Origin: CAYWXK01 sp964462515
GTDB lineage: Bacteria > Planctomycetota > Phycisphaerae > Sedimentisphaerales > Anaerobacaceae
NCBI GenBank assembly: GCA_964462515.1
Contig: CAYWXK010000090.1
Span: forward strand, 1 to 8,332
Direction of reading: 5' to 3'
DNA: 8,332 nt
Positions 6,564-8,332 of this stretch are shown here, one piece after another (the first letter of the stretch is position 1; the number at the start of each line of letters is the position of its first letter). Both the position numbers and the translations under genes were made by a program. A model generated the notes under the pieces. That model was given only the letters and a program-made list of their open reading frames with translations, was not told where the DNA came from and made no database searches.

Positions 6564-8332
6564 TTATCTTTCGCCGTGCAAATTTCCTGCAAGTGCAGCA
6601 AGGTCGGCTAAATTCACTATCCCATCGCCGGTAATGTCTTCTTTTATGCCTCTTGCATCGCCGGTCCAAAGCCATTTGTCCACAAGTCCTGCCAAATCAA
6701 CTTTGCTGTCGCCGGCAATGTCACTGGATATGCTCTCCAACCCTCTGGAATTAACGCCGTTAATTGTCAACTCTATTTGCTGGCCGGTATCTGCCCTTTG
6801 ACATTTTACCTTCCAGACTATTTTATCTGGTTCAATAGCTTGTGAGCGGTTAACCTGAAAAGTGCAAGTGTCAATACTGGTAATCGATTGGCGTGTTGCA
6901 AACTCAATATCGCCGAATGTTACATTCGGCTCAATTATAGTCATATTCTCCGGAGCCTGTATCATCTGGAGCTGGACGTTATTTACAGCAAACTGCCAGG
7001 AATTCATAAAGGTTACATTGCAGTCATATTCAAATACTGTCCTGTCGATTCGTTCTTTGTTCACAATCCCCATCTCTGGCTTTGTCGCTGTTAAGGCGAG
7101 ACTATGGCTCCCGCCTGCGGCGATGGCAATAAAGCCGGTATTTGGCGAGGGGATATTGCACTGGCCATAGTCGTTGTCTCCCCAGGCGACGATAGAGCCA
7201 TCTTGTTTTATGCCAAGACTGTGACACTCGCCTGCTGCGATGGCGATAAAGCCAGTATTTGGCGAAGGGATATTGCACTGGCCATAGTTGTTTCTTCCAC
7301 AGGCGACTACTGAGCCATCGGCCTTCAGGCCAAGACTGTGGTGGCCGCCTGCTGCGATGCAGATAAATCTAATATTTGGCAAAGGGATATTGCACTGGCC
7401 ATTGTAGTTTGCTCCACAGGCGATGATAGAGCCGTCTTGATTTATGCCAAGACTATGCCAATAGCCTGCTGCGATATCGATAAAGCCGATATTTGGCGAA
7501 GGGATATTGCACTGGCCATAGTCGTTGTTTCCCCAGCCGACGATAGAGCAATCTGTCCCCGAGGGATCGGCCTGAAGGGCAAGACTATGAACATATCCTG
7601 CGGCGATAGTGATGTAATTATTTCCTGCAGGCGGGGTTGCCTGACCATAGTCGTTTAATCCCCACCCGACAATAGAGCAACCTGCCCCGAGCGAAGCCGA
7701 GGGATCTGCCCGAAGGCCAAGATTGTGCCCCTCGCCTGCTGCGATGGCGATAAAACCGGTATTTGGCGAAGGGGCATTGCACTGGCCCCAGTAGTTGTCT
7801 CCCCAGGCGACAATGGAGCCATCGTTTTTCAGGCCAAGACTGTGCCAATAGCCTGCTGCAATGGTGATAAAACCGGTATTTAGCGAAGGGATATTGCACT
7901 GGCCATAGTCGTTGTATCCCCAGGCGATGATAGAGCTATCTTGTTTTAGGCCTATACTATGGGCGTATCCTGCTGCGATGGAGATAAAGCCAGTATTTGG
8001 CGAAGGGATATTGCATTGGCCATAGTTGTTTCTTCCACAGGCGACGATTGAGCCATCGGCCTTCAGGCCAAGACTGTGGTGGCCGCCTGCTGCGATAGAG
8101 ATAAAGCCTGTATTTGGCGAAGGGATATTGCACTGGCCATCTCCATTCCATCCCCAGCCGACTATAGATCCATCTTGCTTCAGGCCTATACTGTGGGCGT
8201 ATCCTGCTGCGATGGTGATAAAATCAGTATTGGGTGAAGGGATATTGCACTGGCCTTCGTCGTTCCATCCCCAGGCAACGATGGAGCCATCTTGCTTTAA
8301 CCCGAGCGAATGCCCGTAGCCAGCAGCGATAG
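6564..8332 (-). CDS. RCC1-like repeat protein with dockerin-like C-terminus (5' end outside window)
   Basis: On the minus strand one frame is open from the right edge to TAA at 6566-6564, giving 588 residues here. No start is visible. A TTG at 7382-7380 lies inside a repeat and is not a credible start. The protein has about ten complete 39-residue units of the form IAAGxxHSLGLKxDGSIVAWGxNxYGQCNIPSPNTGFI, then a partial unit. This is the RCC1-like beta-propeller signature in a shortened form; classical RCC1 blades are about 50-60 residues. A beta-rich domain without repeats follows (6753-7076), then two dockerin-like calcium-loop segments at the C-terminus. The likely location is outside the cytoplasm, as inferred from the dockerin-like tail. 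The binding partner is unknown. Most units carry Cys in GQCNIP, and three (starting 8096, 7475 and 7358) have ACG in place of AWG. It converges on bioY and is functionally unrelated to it. Confidence 0.88.
   Translation of the reverse strand, partial: IAAGYGHSLGLKQDGSIVAWGWNDEGQCNIPSPNTDFITIAAGYAHSIGLKQDGSIVGWGWNGDGQCNIPSPNTGFISIAAGGHHSLGLKADGSIVACGRNNYGQCNIPSPNTGFISIAAGYAHSIGLKQDSSIIAWGYNDYGQCNIPSLNTGFITIAAGYWHSLGLKNDGSIVAWGDNYWGQCNAPSPNTGFIAIAAGEGHNLGLRADPSASLGAGCSIVGWGLNDYGQATPPAGNNYITIAAGYVHSLALQADPSGTDCSIVGWGNNDYGQCNIPSPNIGFIDIAAGYWHSLGINQDGSIIACGANYNGQCNIPLPNIRFICIAAGGHHSLGLKADGSVVACGRNNYGQCNIPSPNTGFIAIAAGECHSLGIKQDGSIVAWGDNDYGQCNIPSPNTGFIAIAAGGSHSLALTATKPEMGIVNKERIDRTVFEYDCNVTFMNSWQFAVNNVQLQMIQAPENMTIIEPNVTFGDIEFATRQSITSIDTCTFQVNRSQAIEPDKIVWKVKCQRADTGQQIELTINGVNSRGLESISSDIAGDSKVDLAGLVDKWLWTGDARGIKEDITGDGIVNLADLAALAGNLHGER
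6567..6722 (-). other. Dockerin-like C-terminal domain
   Basis: The last 52 residues contain two segments of dockerin type. The second, DITGDGIVNLADL, has the expected calcium-loop residues at positions 1, 5, 9 and 12. The first, DIAGDSKVDLAGL, keeps positions 1, 5 and 9 but has Ala at 3 and Gly at 12, so calcium binding there may be lost. Such tails are common on exported planctomycete proteins. Confidence 0.75.
7551..7565 (-). repeat. Shorter related micro-insertion in the adjacent unit (5 extra codons)
   Basis: This unit reads D-PSGTD-CSIV. The inserted CCCTCGGGGACA is flanked on both sides by GAT. Apart from two substitutions, it equals the neighbouring insertion with 9 bases (GCTTCGCTC) removed. 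The two insertions are therefore related by unit duplication plus a nested gain or loss. Confidence 0.65.
7680..7703 (-). repeat. Palindrome-bearing micro-insertion in an RCC1-like unit (8 extra codons)
   Basis: Where other units read DGSIV, this one reads D-PSASLGAG-CSIV. The added DNA on the minus strand starts with CCCTCGGCTTCGCTCGGGG, an imperfect GC-rich palindrome. The frame is kept. The neighbouring unit at 7551-7565 has a shorter form of the same insertion. Confidence 0.7.

Larger units (their letters stand above)
7089..8332 (-). repeat. 117-bp tandem repeat array coding for RCC1-like units
   Basis: Read on the minus strand, units begin with the IAAG codons at 8330, 8213, 8096, 7979, 7862, 7745, 7607, 7475, 7358, 7241 and 7124. 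Spacing is exactly 117 bp except for 138 bp (unit from 7745) and 132 bp (unit from 7607), which carry in-frame insertions. The last unit (7124-7089) breaks off after its first 12 residues. The array continues past the window edge. Confidence 0.92.

Noticed and set aside
7380..7382. TTG as a start codon for the RCC1-like gene
   Set aside because: It falls in the middle of a repeat (NIPLPN) and eight upstream units in the same frame would be lost.
7442..8151. Other minus-strand frames over the array with Arg/Ser/Trp-rich products, which could suggest a frameshifted gene
   Set aside because: Manual translation shows the true repeat frame is uninterrupted from 8330 to 6564, so no frameshift is needed.
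6862..8319. Several plus-strand open frames over the repeat array
   Set aside because: They are mirror readings of the 117-bp minus-strand repeats, whose codon pattern keeps other frames open. They show low-complexity products and no family features.
7089..8332. Evenly spaced repeats as a CRISPR array
   Set aside because: The unit is 117 bp, codes for protein throughout, and has no repeat/spacer division.

Overview
The window looks like a piece of a Planctomycetota chromosome, possibly Phycisphaerae or Sedimentisphaerales. That assignment is an inference. It rests on the short RCC1-like repeat protein ending in a dockerin-like tail, the Memo/AMMECR1 gene next to a giant membrane fusion, the near absence of Shine-Dalgarno sites, and several small palindromic elements inside and between genes.

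Left part (1-5708, + strand): a tight operon. It starts with the last 45 codons of an unidentified membrane protein. One base later comes a Memo + AMMECR1 fusion (AmmeMemoRadiSam proteins B and A in one chain) with a hydrophobic, signal-like N-terminus. This overlaps by 4 bp (ATGA) a 1328-residue polytopic protein. That protein joins a membrane 'MFS/spermidine synthase'-type half, whose aminopropyltransferase catalytic residues are not conserved, to a NosR-like half made of an FMN-binding domain with a flavinylation-type GAT site and a membrane iron-sulfur module with two CxxxCP motifs. The operon suggests a membrane electron-transfer unit working with a possibly extracytoplasmic Memo/AMMECR1 protein. 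This is the best candidate in the window for an undescribed system.

Middle (5709-6498, + strand): a 178-bp gap carries a sigma70-type promoter with a perfect TATAAT, then three strong back-to-back hairpins. They form the predicted leader of bioY, the substrate-binding component of an ECF-type biotin transporter. No energising subunits are next to it.

Right part (6499-8332): after a 65-bp convergent gap, a minus-strand gene enters from the right edge and ends at 6564. It stays in one open frame to the window edge. It encodes about ten 39-residue RCC1-like repeats (117-bp units), a beta-rich domain and a dockerin-like C-terminus. Two neighbouring repeats carry in-frame insertions of a small palindromic sequence, and two non-adjacent units are almost identical in DNA, pointing to recent duplication or conversion.

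No tRNA, rRNA, CRISPR array or transposase gene was seen.
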